Shown here piece by piece: positions 1 to 11,345 of a stretch of 64,000 nucleotides of DNA. Position 1 is the stretch's first letter. Every line of letters starts with the position of its first letter. The notes under the pieces are model-generated. The model saw nothing but the letters and a program-made list of their open reading frames with translations. It ran no database searches and was not told the origin of the DNA. Origin of the DNA: Macrostomum hystrix (lineage: Eukaryota > Platyhelminthes > Macrostomidae); NCBI GenBank assembly GCA_950097015.1, contig CATNEN010000001.1, forward strand, positions 18,108,501 through 18,172,500, given 5' to 3'. The position numbers and the translations under genes were made by a program.

Positions 1-190
1 ACTCACGTACGGGTGCTAGAAGCAGTGACGCAATCCTATTCAATTGAGAGTATTGGGCCCTGTTCAGTGCTATAACAATGCACGCGCGGGCGAGAAAAAG
101 CACCGATGCATGCTAGAGTGTCTTCGGGTTGTGGCTGCTGCAGGAGTTGGGGACTGTCTGCGGGGTTTTCCTGCTTGACTGTTCCGGGCA

Positions 191-733
191 AGGGTAGTCT
201 AAACGCAGTAACCGGGCTTTAGCCACGGACTCCTAAGCCGAAGCGAGGCTCCAGATGAGAAATACCTGGGCTTCCCAGCCTTGTAAATCGCGGAGGTGAG
301 CCCCGGGCCATCCCCCCGGGAATTAAGGGCCCTCTGAGCGAATCGGGGATTAGCCTTTCTTTGGGCGTCGCGCAAGGCCCGCTTTCATGTACCTGATTCT
401 GAAGGTGCCACGTAACTTTGACTAAGTCTAACTTAGGGGCGGAATAGTTAAGGGTCGGGACCCTGAGGGAGTCTAGCGACACCCGTGCCCGCGCCCTGAA
501 ACTGCCGACCTTGGGGATAGGCTAGAAATCGGTCGGCACGTCCTTTTTCTAAGAAGCTCTCTGAAGGGTAGTCTAAACGTAGTAACCGGGCTTTTGCCCT
601 ACGGACTCCTAAGCCGAAGCGAGGCTCCAGAGGGGAAATACCTGGACTTTCCAGCCTTGTAAATCGCGGAGGTAAGCCCCCGGCCATCCCCCCGGGAATT
701 AAGGGCCCTCTGAGCGAATCGGGGATTAGCCTT
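191..733. repeat. Duplicated 168-bp leader block
   Basis: A block of about 168 bp at 191-358 recurs almost unchanged at 565-733. Both copies begin AGGGTAGTCTAAACG and end near CGGGGATTAGCCTT. They are separated by about 200 bp of GC-rich sequence and lie upstream of the gag ORF, so they probably belong to the untranslated leader or LTR of that element. Short minus-strand ORFs across them follow the duplicated sequence and have no independent support. Confidence 0.85.
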
Positions 734-1205
734 CTTTGAGTAACTTTTTAAAGACGTGTACTTTCCAAGGTAGGGCGATAGGCTGCTGCAGGCGCTGCCT
801 GCGGTAGTACTGGCCCGCCGTACCTGTAGTGTAACAGTTCGCTATAGGGTTGCAGAATGAGTGCTGGTTAAAACCTAGACTCCTATGTCCCAATTTCGAG
901 TGCGCTCAAGCAGTTGTCGGAAGCCGAGGCCGGAAGCAGAGCTAGCCAGGGCCCCAGGCCTTTCTCTCTCCTATCAGTTTACATTTTCTCGCTTTATCAG
1001 CCGCTGCACCGCAGTGTTTGTTCATTAGGGCCGGGATTTCTTTTTGATTTTTGCCAGGTGACAAGTCAGCCGGGCTTCTCAATTGTTCAGTTCGCCACGG
1101 CCTCTGTCGTGTGCAGAATCCCGCTTAGCCCACCTTTCTCACTTTATTTTTGCATTAGCGACACCCCCTCAAACTCGCAAAATCCTCATTTCCTCTGTGG
1201 TCGAC

Positions 1206-2282
1206 ATGTCTGACCAGGAGGATGAGGTGTTGGAGGCCGTCGGCAATGCCCGCCCACCGAGAGGCCGCGCTGCAGCTGCAGCGCGCGCCGAACCGCCTGC
1301 GGCCGCAGCAGGCCAAACAGCTGACCCAGTTGAGCGCCTAGCCTCCCTGCTAGAGCGACTTGAAGTGCGCCGCCCCCGGAATCACCGGGTGAAGGTGGCA
1401 ATCGAACCTTATGAATCTCCGAAGGATTCCTTCCCGCGCTGGCTGCGCCGGTTCAACCTCAAAATCGAGGCCGAGGGGTTAGAAACCGAGGAAGAACGAA
1501 TTCTGACCCTCCTAGCCCATTTAGGTGGCGAGCCACTAACGCAGGCTATGAGCCTACCGCGCCGCGGGACTTACTTGCGATTTGTCCAAGATTTAACCGA
1601 GGCCCTCAGCGGCGCCTGTACACCTTATGCCCGGCTCCTTAGCGGGCGGAACCTCAAACAGGCCCGTGACGAGTCGTATGCCTCCTTCGCCGACCGCCTG
1701 CGGTCCGCCGCCACCCAGGTGAATCCTAATGGTCGAGGCGCGCCCTTTGAACAGGCCCTCCTGGCTTCGTTCCTTGAAGGCATTACGGCCCCTTCGGAGG
1801 TGCTGGCCCCCATCATGCGGCTGGACTTCGCGACCATGGAGGAGGCCGCTGCCGAGCTGCGTGCCGCCACTCAGGCATTCGAGATGGCGGCCGAGCGGGA
1901 TCCGCGTCGGCGAGTGCGGCAGGTGAAGGCCGAGCCGGATGACAGGCAAGGATGCTCCAGCGAAATCCAGGCCGTCCGCAAGGATCAGCAGCAGCTGGCA
2001 CAGGAACTGGCCAGAGTCACCGAGCAGCTCGCGGAGGTCACGCGGCAGCTGCGAGAGCCGAAGCCGACCCCGGTCCTGCCTCCTTGTCCGCACTCCACAG
2101 GGCACCACTGGCATCACAGGCAGGAGAGGCCGTGGGCGCGGCGAAGGCACCGCGAAGGCACTGCTTCGGGAAACGGGAGTGGGGCCGCCGACTGGAGGCA
2201 GCTCAGTTATCCGGAGGCGCCTCAGGCAGCCCGGGCAATCGAGGCCCCCCCGTCAGTGCCTCCGTCCTCGAAGTCCGAGTGA
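1206..2282 (+). CDS. Retrotransposon gag-like protein
   Basis: The ATG at 1206 opens a 358-codon ORF; the frame is open further upstream but this is the first ATG. After an Ala/Arg-rich start it has a retrotransposon-gag fold signature: PYESPKDSFPRWLRRF, then RILTLLAHLGG, then an all-helical stretch with YASFADRLRSAA and QALLASFLEGI. The C-terminal third has a QQQLAQELARVTEQLAEV coiled coil, then a basic tail. No intact CCHC knuckle is visible. In this family gag makes the particle that packages element RNA. The next frame (-1) encodes a retropepsin and overlaps gag by about 330 bp. The seven-C run at 2245-2251 fits a -1 slip site. Base composition is much richer in GC than the flanks. Ty3-type affiliation is likely but not proven. 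Confidence 0.7.
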   Translation: MSDQEDEVLEAVGNARPPRGRAAAAARAEPPAAAAGQTADPVERLASLLERLEVRRPRNHRVKVAIEPYESPKDSFPRWLRRFNLKIEAEGLETEEERILTLLAHLGGEPLTQAMSLPRRGTYLRFVQDLTEALSGACTPYARLLSGRNLKQARDESYASFADRLRSAATQVNPNGRGAPFEQALLASFLEGITAPSEVLAPIMRLDFATMEEAAAELRAATQAFEMAAERDPRRRVRQVKAEPDDRQGCSSEIQAVRKDQQQLAQELARVTEQLAEVTRQLREPKPTPVLPPCPHSTGHHWHHRQERPWARRRHREGTASGNGSGAADWRQLSYPEAPQAARAIEAPPSVPPSSKSE

Positions 2283-2711
2283 ATTCACTCGGCCGAGTCC
2301 CCAACCGAGTGCGCACCCGCCCCAACCGCTCCGAGAAGCTTAGCGAGGTATGGGTCGCCTTGGAGGTGGACGGGACACCCCTTGACCTGTTGATCGACAC
2401 TGGATCTATGGTAAATGTGGTCCCGGACTCGCTATCATCAATCATCCGACAGTTTCCATTCGAACCCCCTAAATTTTCACTAATTGCTTACAATGGCACA
2501 CCAATTGTTGCACTCGCGCAAGTCAGGATCAAATTACAGGTTGGCGCCGAAGCACTGGACACTATTCCTCGTGGTCGAGGGCGACTGCTCTCCCCTGCTA
2601 GGCGCTTCCTGGTTGGCTCACCATCACGCCATTCTCGATTTTGACTCGCGCAATCTTATAATCTACAGCCAATCTATCCCTTTCTCGCTAAGGCGGAGGC
2701 CTGCTCTCTAG
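2283..2711 (+). pseudogene. Retropepsin-like protease, frameshifted
   Basis: In the -1 frame relative to gag the sequence reads EVWVALEVDGTPLDLLIDTG, the active-site DTG loop of a retroviral-type aspartic protease, followed by flap-like residues SLIAYNGTPIV. The frame then changes once near 2560-2570, and the second half continues as LFLVVEGDCSPLLGASWL, the usual LLG..WL end of the fold. The protease is thus split by a one-base shift. No reverse transcriptase or integrase follows; a pyrimidine run (2720-2765) and another ORF come next, so the element is internally deleted or belongs to a short class. The protease would mature gag products. Confidence 0.65.
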
Positions 2712-2850
2712 GGTCGAGGAACTTCCTCCCTCCCCTTCTCTTTCCCCCCCCCCCTTCTCCCCCCTTGATACTATTTAGAGGGAGAGCCGCAAGTGTGGTG
2801 GGAGATATTCATTTCATTCTTAGGATAGAGATTTCATTCTAGCGGAAGAC

Positions 2851-3432
2851 ATGGCAAGCTTTGGCACCGTTCTGGCGTGGTGGCTGGAAGTAGTCGCCAC
2901 GGACTACCGCCGCGAACTGGCAGGAAAGAGGACCTGGCTGATGGTCCGCCTGTGGCTGCTACCCATGTTAGGACGAGCGGCCCAAGCAGGTGTTGACCTC
3001 GCCCTTGCCTGCCAGCTGGCGGAATCTAGGTGGTTGGCCCAAGCGTGGTGCGAGGAGCGGGATCCTCTGCCGCCTAGGGGAGAAGACGAAGCAAGCCTCC
3101 CTTGGAACCTGCGGTGGATGGAGTACAGCCCGCCAGAGGATTGGAGTATTACCATCCCCGATGAGCTCGCGTCCTGGCTACAGGCCAAAAGGATTCCAGG
3201 ACAGGAGGAGTTGGAGCACCAGCTGGTCATGCGCCGGATCGGAATGCCAGAGGTCACCCTGCGGTCAGCGGCAGACCCGGACTGGCGTGAATGGCTCCAC
3301 GGACATCGCATCGCCGAAGAGCCACCGCCCGGGGACAGCACGCTCGGCCGCATGGTGAGAGAGATGGAAGGTGAAGGAGTTAGCAAGGGTCCAGCAGAAA
3401 GTACACCCATCAAGGAGGCAACAGAAGAATAG
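2851..3432 (+). CDS. Orphan 193-aa ORF in retroelement
   Basis: An intact ATG-initiated ORF of 193 codons, GC-rich like the gag region. I do not recognise it. The protein is rich in Trp, Glu and Arg, begins MASFGTVLAWWLEVV, has no signal peptide or clear membrane segment beyond a modest hydrophobic start, and ends in an acidic Glu-rich tail. It follows the protease remnant by 140 bp, and an ATTAAA polyadenylation hexamer lies 184 bp downstream (3616-3621), so it may be the last gene of the element. It could be an accessory protein or a captured host fragment. Its open frame between decayed neighbours argues against pure chance, but GC-rich sequence does favour long ORFs. Confidence 0.4.
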   Translation: MASFGTVLAWWLEVVATDYRRELAGKRTWLMVRLWLLPMLGRAAQAGVDLALACQLAESRWLAQAWCEERDPLPPRGEDEASLPWNLRWMEYSPPEDWSITIPDELASWLQAKRIPGQEELEHQLVMRRIGMPEVTLRSAADPDWREWLHGHRIAEEPPPGDSTLGRMVREMEGEGVSKGPAESTPIKEATEE

Positions 3433-4491
3433 GGAACGCGAGGTAGGATTAATCGAGGCGGTGACCGCAGAACAGTCAATAGGACCCCTATCCACTAGGC
3501 CCCTGTTCCCTGTTCCCCCTTGTCCTTTCCTTTTTATTCTCGTCCCTTTTTCTTCTCCCCTTTAATAACTTTCCGCACCGCGCACTCTCTCTCGTATCGT
3601 TGTGTTTTCCTTTTCATTAAAGCCATCTTGGCGCCAAAATTCTGCCTAAAAATTATTATAATCTAGCCAAAACCACAAAAACATACGTCATGGGGTGAAA
3701 TTCCCCTTGTAAGATTTTCGCATGAGATGTTCTCAATAATTGTAGCTAACTATGAAGTGCACCTTCTTCTTCTTAAACATTTAACATTATTCGCACCGCA
3801 TTATGAATGGCACCCTTCTTTATCCTTTTTGCTTCGGGTGGGTCTGTGGGGTGCATCTCGGGACAATTTCTATTTTAGGAGGGATACCAACCCGCTAAAG
3901 TGAGCGGGGTGGTATGTTGGGCACTTCTATGTTTGTGGAGGGCAGTCATAAAACAAGGAACCGATCGGGCATACGATAGGACTTAAGGGAAGCGTTCTCA
4001 TTGGCTCAGAGGGTTAGCGAGTTGTCAAATGGTGGTTTCTTTCTCACGTAAATGCAAGGAGAATGAAGGGCACTTAGTCAGGGAACATGGTTGTTTACAA
4101 CTAGGATGAGTCAATGGAACTGTGGGCACCTAAGTAAGAACAATGTCATATGCTTCCGGGCCAGATTAAATTTACTATTAGTATGGGAGTGAACTTTAGT
4201 GGGCAAGCTCAGGTGATATGTTGCCTTTTCGATTGGAGTTTTGTTTTAGTATGAAGGAGCATAAGTTTTCTAAGAGAAAAACAGTGAAGAACTTAACGAA
4301 AGCGATTGCTTAGAAATTACACATCGTGTGTGTAGGCTGAATAGAAATATTAATATTTGTACAAAGGACGTTATACACCAGAAAATTATGTTGGCAAATT
4401 AAGGAAGAAGCAAGTTATACACGAACAAAAGATGTTTTAAAAGAAAGATGGGTCACTTCCCATAGGCAAAAAGAATTTCACGTAGTCCGCT
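3433..4491. other. No gene recognised; retroelement 3' end
   Basis: Up to about 3650 this is the 3' end of the retroelement with ATTAAA at 3616-3621. From there to 4491 I see AT-rich sequence with no exon-like stretch, tandem array or RNA motif. Confidence 0.5.
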
Positions 4492-5162
4492 TCATTGGCG
4501 TTGGTGGCTGAACCATAGCGCCGCCGCGGCCATCATTAGTCCGGCCGCCGTGGCCAAGCCAAGTGGCCCCAGCAGGGCATTGTTCCGAAGCATTTCAGCT
4601 ACATCTATCTGCCCGAAGGGCACTTCGATTTCTGTGGGAAGGAAGGCGGGTTTTCCATGTCAATGATAAACTCTGATAGTTGGAAGTATTTCAAATGGTG
4701 GCAAGATTTGGGTAGGGTTTTAGAAGTTTTAGAATTCAGGTTAATGCAACTTACGAATGCTTAAGGTGATCCGCGTGGGCGGTGGCGGCATGTGACTCTG
4801 AAAATTAGGTGGGCGGAAAACTTGTGAGTTGTCGAAAGCTACGGTCGCCAACATAGGTATTTAGCTTAGATTAAAAATTCATCCTAAATCATTACAACTT
4901 CTAACAGGGTTACGTAGCTAATAGTGGGATAGGGCATTTGTGCCCGGCTAGAAAACAATTATAGACAGGGACAAGTCGGGTGTGCCAGGTTCATGATTAA
5001 TGCTTATCCTAATAATTATGCAATAAACCTCGTAATAACCCCTTAATAACCGGCCTTGGGAGGCCTAGTACAAGCAATAACTCACCTTTCTTCAACAGGT
5101 GGCGGCTGGGTCACAGTTGGGCTATCAGATAGCGGCGTCGCAGGGTAGCTCGTTATAATCAT
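4492..5162 (-). CDS. Small three-exon gene, putative tail-anchored membrane protein
   Basis: Three minus-strand exons join in phase: 5162-5086 (ATG start), 4795-4755, and 4631-4492 (TGA stop), 258 nt in total (85 aa). Splice sites are good: donors AAG|GTGAGT and TTC|GTAAGT, acceptors ending CAGAG and CCCACAG. The N-terminal half is proline-rich (VTQPPPVEE, HMPPPPTR). The C-terminus holds one hydrophobic helix, LLGPLGLATAAGLMMAAAAL, ending WFSHQRQ, as in tail-anchored proteins. I do not recognise the family. Exon 2 has two possible acceptors two bases apart; only the inner one keeps the frame. It could also be the 3' part of a larger gene whose 5' exons lie above 5162. Moderate confidence, because phase agrees across all three exons. 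Confidence 0.5.
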
Positions 5163-5389
5163 TTTTGCCAATAAGGAGTTGAGCTTCGTTGGGTCAAAAT
5201 TGTTGTGTGTAATGGTTCTTTTAGAAAAGATAGCAGCTTGAGTTAATGGGGCGTCAAGTGTTTGTTTTTATAGCACTTAAGTTTAGGGGTAAAGTGGCGG
5301 GAGCGCCAGCCAATAGGAAGACAGTTGGGAATGTGGGAAATTCCAGTATAGGGGGTCCATAGTGACAGTTTAGTTGTTGGGGCCCTGAC

Positions 5390-6180
5390 CTTTTCGGTGA
5401 GGAGACACCTCGGCCGGCAACAGCATCACAAGCGGCCTGAGCAGCGGTTTCCCCAGCTGCGACCAGCTGCAGCGCCGATTGGACCGCGCGCAACGGCTAG
5501 GCAACCGGCCCGGCGAGCATTCTCGGGCACGGCCAGCCGGAAACACCTGGAGCGCGCGGCAAATCAGAGGCTACCAATGCCCGGCAACAGGATCGGAGGA
5601 CGCGAACGGGCCAACCAATCTGGAACCACCTGGTGAGAGCACGGCCGGACCCCTCGGACTCAAGGAAAGACGGCCGGGGCCCCCAGGATTGCGCAACCGA
5701 GACCAAGCCGGGCAGGAGAAGATGGGCACAGCCGCAACCACCTAGAGAAGAAGGCGAGCCGGGACTAAGCACACCCCTGGGCATCAAGGACTTTCTTCGC
5801 CGCGACCGGAATGCGCACTCACCCCCCATAGGACGCTATACCGTAATCACTAGGGGCGCCGACCATTCTAACCTCTCGCACCAATCTATTTATAGTATTC
5901 GTACGTATGTACGCATTAGGATCTCTTCTCTAGCGGAATTCTTCTTAGGGTTCTGTACAGTATGTTGTAGGTACTCATTTTTTTTATCCCCTCGATTCTC
6001 GAGACACCCCGCTACTACTGTCAGTAGGCACGTAAGTGTCTTACATGAAAGTGAGCGATGGTGGAGTGATGTGGAGTGTGCTGCGGGAATCGAGTGGGAA
6101 TGTAAGCCAGCATAATTTTTCAAAATTTTTAAGTACATAATAATTGCGACCCACATAGCAGCTGGCCGCAAACACGATCA
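5390..6180. other. GC-rich island, no gene assigned
   Basis: 5390-5830 is strongly GC-rich and therefore open in several frames on both strands, with no protein motif I recognise. CTATTTATAGTA near 5883 resembles a TATA box. It may be the leader or LTR of another retroelement like those on either side. Confidence 0.35.
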
Positions 6181-6249
6181 TTAATCTTAGGGCCGGGTTT
6201 TGGGCAGCGGTGAATTAAGTAGCCGTCGACTCCCTTCTCCCTGGATCTG

Positions 6250-8290
6250 TCTAGACCCCTGTAGGAATGACTGATCGCGGCCATAGCTTTTATTGTATGA
6301 ATAGTTTAGGTCATAATTCTCCTCCAAACCGCGATCAGATATTGGGAATCACTCGGGCATTATGAGTGATCATTAATTCTTCATGTCCCCACTTCTTTAC
6401 AGTATTCGAGCCCAGCTCGACTTTATGACCTCCCTCCTTTAGATACATGTAAATGTCACTGTAGGCAGGTCGGCGCCTGCGCTTCCCATTGTCCTGGCGG
6501 AGTAACAATCATTGGCCGACTGCCGACGGCTGTTCGAGCAGAACATCTGTCGTTTCCCGCCGTCGGTTCATTGGGTAATCGGGGCGGCCATCGCCGCTTC
6601 GATTATCCGTTGACAGGCTGGCGCGAATGTGGGTTGTTTTGATGGATGTCGGGGTTGGCGTGCTGCAGGACTATATAAGAAAGCGCGCTGCGCTGCCCCT
6701 AGGAACCTAACCTTACTTTTCCCCGGACCTATCTCTTTGCCGGGCCGGACTCCCACCGGACCCAGAGCACTATTCCGGACCCACGTAGGGCTTAGACCCT
6801 TGAGCCTTGAGCTCCGAGCAGCTAGTACAGGCCCATTGCCTGTTTCCATTCCACTGAGCGCAAGCCACCTCTTTAGGTGAGCTCTAAATTGAGCCACTGT
6901 GCTCCCAGTGTGTTGGCCCCTGCCAACTCGCAGAAGATTTCCTTTCTCTGCCTTGCTAATTTTGCCCTGCCTTTCTTTCCCCCGAGAACAACGGGACTGC
7001 AGCACGCGGCCAAGCGAGATTCAGATAAGTAATCCGCGCAGCGGTTTATTATTGTTAATCCTAAGGGACAATTTACTTTTAGTTAGGCGGCACTTAGTGG
7101 GAGGGGAGCTAGGAGTTCCTTCAGCCTAATAAACTATTAATCTACAGCACTTTTAACTTATTGGGCTATTTTTATAACCAACTTAATCCTTTTACTATGT
7201 CTCTCTTTCGCTATTATTTTATCGTTAGACAGCCCTCTATCATGAGTGGCTAATCGCCTAGGAGGGCGGGTTCTGGTGATGCCGAGCTGAAGGCTGCGGC
7301 AGGAAGACAACTGTAAGAGCGCATAAGAGTAATAAGGAGCTAGGGATTCGCGAGCAAAATGCGGAGTGTAAGCATGTGCATCTCTTTCCTGAGGGTTGGG
7401 GGAATTCTTAGCCGGTTTTCCTTTTTCCTCTTGGGAGGGTTCAACGGTGTACGTGTCGAACTCCCTTGTCAATGAAGTTTTCTCCTATCCCCCTCTCGCG
7501 ACTGCGGCTACGGGGGCGAGAGTGATGACCTAAGAATCTTTCGCTTGCGTAATCACTCAGCCAGTGTTCTGCTTAATCTCTCCAGCCTCTGCTTTCCAAA
7601 TTTCACACAGATTCGGATTTGTTAGTTACTTAATGTGTAGGCTGCAGTCTAATGTAAAGAATGTGCCTGATGTTTCATGAGTAGGATTCCGGCTATGGAT
7701 TCTCATTCGAGTTCCAAGTACCACCTCTCTAGACCCCTGTAGCGCGAATTCAGGAATCCCCTTTTGAGGCGTGTCTCGATCCATTCTGGGGCTCTCGCCC
7801 CAGTCTAAAACGGAAGTTGCAGAATGCCCTATTTTTCGGCTTGTCTAGATCTGCGTGATAAACTAGGAGCTGTGTACTCCGGGGACCCAAGTTCCCGAAT
7901 GTCTGCGGTGGCAACGTAGGCGCATTGGGTGGTGGCGCTACCTGAGATCATTTTCCGCTTTGCCAATAGCCTTTCCGCATTTCTGTGACAAGAGCCTGGG
8001 CCGTTTCGACCACCGCTACCAAGGTTAGGAGTCAGTTACTTACACGCTACTGACGGCAGTAGACTAGTTAGCCCTGCCCTGTCCGATTCCGGGCAGTCCG
8101 ACCCTCTTCTTAGACTTTTAGCCGGTTTCGAGCTCTGCTTGGGGTAGGCACGGCAGTCATGCCTGTGGCCTATGGGACGAGTGGGACTGGCCAGCCTGAG
8201 GCCGATAGGACCACTCCCTGCATCCGCTGAACCTCCCTTCATCTCATCTCTCTTTCCGCGAAATCTCGCGTGTAGCTAAGCGGTCATTAA
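6250..8290 (+). mobile_element. LTR-like element block, copy A
   Basis: A TATA box (TATATAA, 6673-6679) is followed about 455 bp later by AATAAA (7128-7133), the spacing of an LTR U3-R unit. TCTAGACCCCTGTAG occurs both near 6250 and near 7729. The part from about 7150 to 8240 is present in inverted orientation at 23945-25050, with long near-identical stretches such as GGTGGCAACGTAGGCGCATT. No coding domain is visible. A solo LTR or a non-autonomous LTR element is the likeliest reading; exact ends were not found. Confidence 0.45.
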
Positions 8291-8499
8291 GTCGACTCTG
8301 TCGCCCGCCCTGAATCTAATTTCGTGAGTGCAGGTCAGCGCTTGCAAACACCCACCCACTTCACTACACGCATTGCCCTGCTTATTCTCCCTTGAGATGA
8401 TTTGATTATTTGAAATGCGAAAATAACAAAATAGACTTACAAGCAGTTCTTCCTTTCCAAATACGAACTCGTGTCAGATATCACAAGATCAGACGCTCT

Positions 8500-10620
8500 T
8501 GAAAGTGCCTTTCTTAGAGACACAAATTTCTAATTATTTCTTAGAGAAACAATGTCAGGAATCGAACAATCAACCTTAAAGATGCGAGTCCGATGCTTTA
8601 ACTGCTGGGCTACAACCCAGCTGTAAAATGGGTACCAATATTAACTAGGAGAACTGAAGGTGAGTCTGGCATCCCTCAGTCCATGGACTGAACAGCCATG
8701 TGCAGCCTTTAGATACGAGCGTATGCTGCACAATAGCTATGGCTGTGCTGTTGACCATACTGCACAATTGGCCGGATAGGTATAATAAATTATATTAATT
8801 ACTTAGCCTATATATAATATGTGCTATGTCATTTCTTTTTTAGCTCTGTTTAATACATCTAAAACCAACAAGCTAACCAACAACCATCTTAACCACCTTA
8901 TCTTTTCAAACAGGTTAAGGAATGGCAAGATTCTCGATCTGCATGCACGAGAGCTTACTGGAACTTCTACTGTATCCGGTGCTTGGCCAACAAGAGCTAG
9001 CCTGAATGCTGCTGCCATCCAAGATTATGAAAGGCATGATTGACTAGCTCACTGTTAACTGACAGATCTTTGTTGTTCTTAATGCCTAAGCATGACCAAA
9101 ACTGCATGCCACATACCTGGCTAAACCAGCTAATAAGTAATAATACATTTTTCATGACAATTAGTTCTCATATCATAGCTATATAGCAGTTTCTTTCTTT
9201 CACTGATTCAATAAAATAGCTACTTGTGAAAGCCCCAGAATAAACAGAAGTTAGACTTAAAGTATCTAGAGCAAAAAATAGGAATTGTAACCTAGCTATA
9301 TAGTATATAGTCATTTAAGCCTCACATATTACAATTCATTGTAATATGAATAAAATATGAAATATGAATATAACATAATTCAATGTTGCAAAAATATGTA
9401 TTTTTTGCTAAATAAAAATAAATATACATTATAAATATTAAATATATATATAATAAATATAAATATATGCGTTTTAAAATAACACTCTTTTTTGTAAAAA
9501 TATTCCTGTAGCTTCATAATATATCTTAACTAAGGTACACTGACATTGCTGATCAAATAGATTTTCACTTAATATTATATGAAGTAGTTAACTTATATAG
9601 ATAAACCACAAAGTGATGGCGAGTTTCATATCAGTGTTTATGTTCACTTTGTCTTGTCTAATGAATTTCAGTGTTTTACTGTGAATAGTTTTTGAGAATT
9701 CGTTGATCGAATCGAGAATTCTTACGTACATTACTAAGAATTCTTAGTAATTGATTGAGGGTCCCGTCAAAGTGAAAGTTTGCAGTGCATGCGCTTTCAA
9801 AATCTTTGCTCAGGCCATTCTTACGTTTTTAAGCTGCAATTTGAAACTAAAAAATAGTTTCTGACTTTTTATTAAGTTTAGTGTAACTGGCTTCTTCTGA
9901 GACAAAACTTTTTATTGCCTGCGGTTAAAATACATGTGTTGTTAAATTTTACATTCACGTCGCCTTTTTACGGACTCAAATCGGACGGAAAACAGACCAT
10001 CACAATTATGCTATTTCAACCTATTCTATATACTCCTAAATACATAGCTATTCGAGATGTAATGCAATTAAAGCAGTTGCCGCGGTATCAATCCTTTTTT
10101 ACGGCTTTTAGATTTTCTGCAGACGGCCGGAATTTGGCCGACCAGAAGATCGAATTGTATACACGCTCAGAATATTTTGATAATTCCACTATGTACTCGT
10201 AAATTGTTTCACTGAATGTGCACACACATTTTATTTCCTAGCTCTCACTGATCAGTAAAACAGTAAGTATATGTATTGTAAATAAGTTATATCTCAAAAC
10301 TAAATATTCAATTATACATTTAACTTGCTTCACTGCTAACGTTTAAATACGAGTAGTATTTCAAGCATGTTAGGTTCTGTACAGTAGATCAAAAAGGACC
10401 TTTGCGGAATTGAATCGGATTGTTAAAATTACAATTTTTTTCATCTTTAAAATGCATAGGTAACTGAAAATAAGGCCTCTTAAGACGTTTTCAGCAGCTA
10501 AATCAAGTAATTTTTTAATGGAACATCGTCCTCCTTGTCGCCCTATTGAGGACTCAAAACGGACCGCGGACGATGTTTTTAACACCAGGTAACGACGATT
10601 TAAAAAATAAGGCATGGAGA
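8500..10620 (+). repeat. 2.1-kb dispersed repeat, copy 1 (pair at 52.8-55.2 kb)
   Basis: From the head-to-head SINE pieces at about 8500 through 10620 this segment matches 52790-55230 in the same orientation, with small indels (for example extra AT-rich sequence near 9340-9470 here). It contains a SINE body (8627-8830), an AT-rich core, and a 3' part built on the motif CGGACTC-AATCGGAC, which becomes a tandem array in the second copy. A 95-codon ORF at 9915-10202 is only partly shared and is not called as a gene. Confidence 0.75.
8545..8830. mobile_element. SINE-2 fragments, head-to-head
   Basis: 8550-8625 is a tRNA-like SINE head on the minus strand (reverse complement has TAGCCCAGCAGTTAAAGC as A box and GATTGTTCGATTCC near the B box). 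8627-8830 is the body of the same family on the plus strand (CTGTAAAATGGGTACC, then CAGTCCATGGACTGAACAGC). Confidence 0.6.
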
Positions 10621-10699
10621 AATGCTAAACGGGCAAGAAGCGTTGAAACAACACAAGAAAACCGTAAATAGTGCATTTCAAGACAAAGTTTTTTCGTAG

Positions 10700-11345
10700 A
10701 CAAGACAAGACAAGACTTGTGCGTTAGCAATAATTCACAATTCAGAATTTCATACTTAGCGCGCTCTTTAAATGCAGATAGAACGGATGGATTAGTTCGC
10801 CTATACGCGGGTGCATCATCATCTCGACTGTTGCCATGGGCTGAGAAGACTGCCAACGATGCATCACCTAGGTACTGCATATATTGCCAGGTGTATATAG
10901 CTAGCTTGAAGAGACTGAAAAATAATCTTCTGGAAACCAGGGTTCCGGTTTCTCTCCTGGTCAACAATAGACAGACAAAAGACTTGTATTTGGCCTGGTC
11001 CTTTGGACTTCTTCTAGGCAGGAAATAAGTGTCGTCGTATATCCAACGGTAGCCATCATTGCGCCAGTCTAGTAAACATTTTAGTAGGCGAAATGAATTA
11101 ATCGTGCCTAAGTTTTCCCTTTTGTTATTAGTTTTCTGTATAAAAAGTTTGAATGTGTTGCTGCACCACAAATCAACAATACAGCATTTTTAAGTTATAC
11201 CTAACAGTTTTGGGCTGTTGGTTTGAAGTCACTCACCATTATTGCCTTTCGCTTGAATGAGCACAAACACTGTGCCACCAAGTGGTTTCTGTGGTGTGAG
11301 ATTGCAAACCTTGGGAATTGTCAACTGAAGCAATAATACTCTTAC
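10700..11345 (-). mobile_element. 5' fragment of the MULE-like element
   Basis: This matches 30448-31060 closely and in the same orientation. On the minus strand it encodes the same N-terminal segment (SFRLLKCLLDWRNDGYRWIY, then LPRRSPK) that precedes the MULE-like transposase at 28.6-30.3 kb. The catalytic part is absent here, so this is a truncated second copy. Confidence 0.65.

Noticed and set aside
1593-2150. 185-codon minus-strand ORF opposite gag
   Set aside because: Antisense shadow of the gag frame in GC-rich sequence.
5397-5829. Overlapping ORFs of 79-110 codons
   Set aside because: A GC-rich stretch open in several frames at once, with no recognisable motif.
9915-10202. 95-aa ORF
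   Set aside because: Lies in a dispersed repeat; the second copy at 54.6 kb changes frame and length, so no conserved product.
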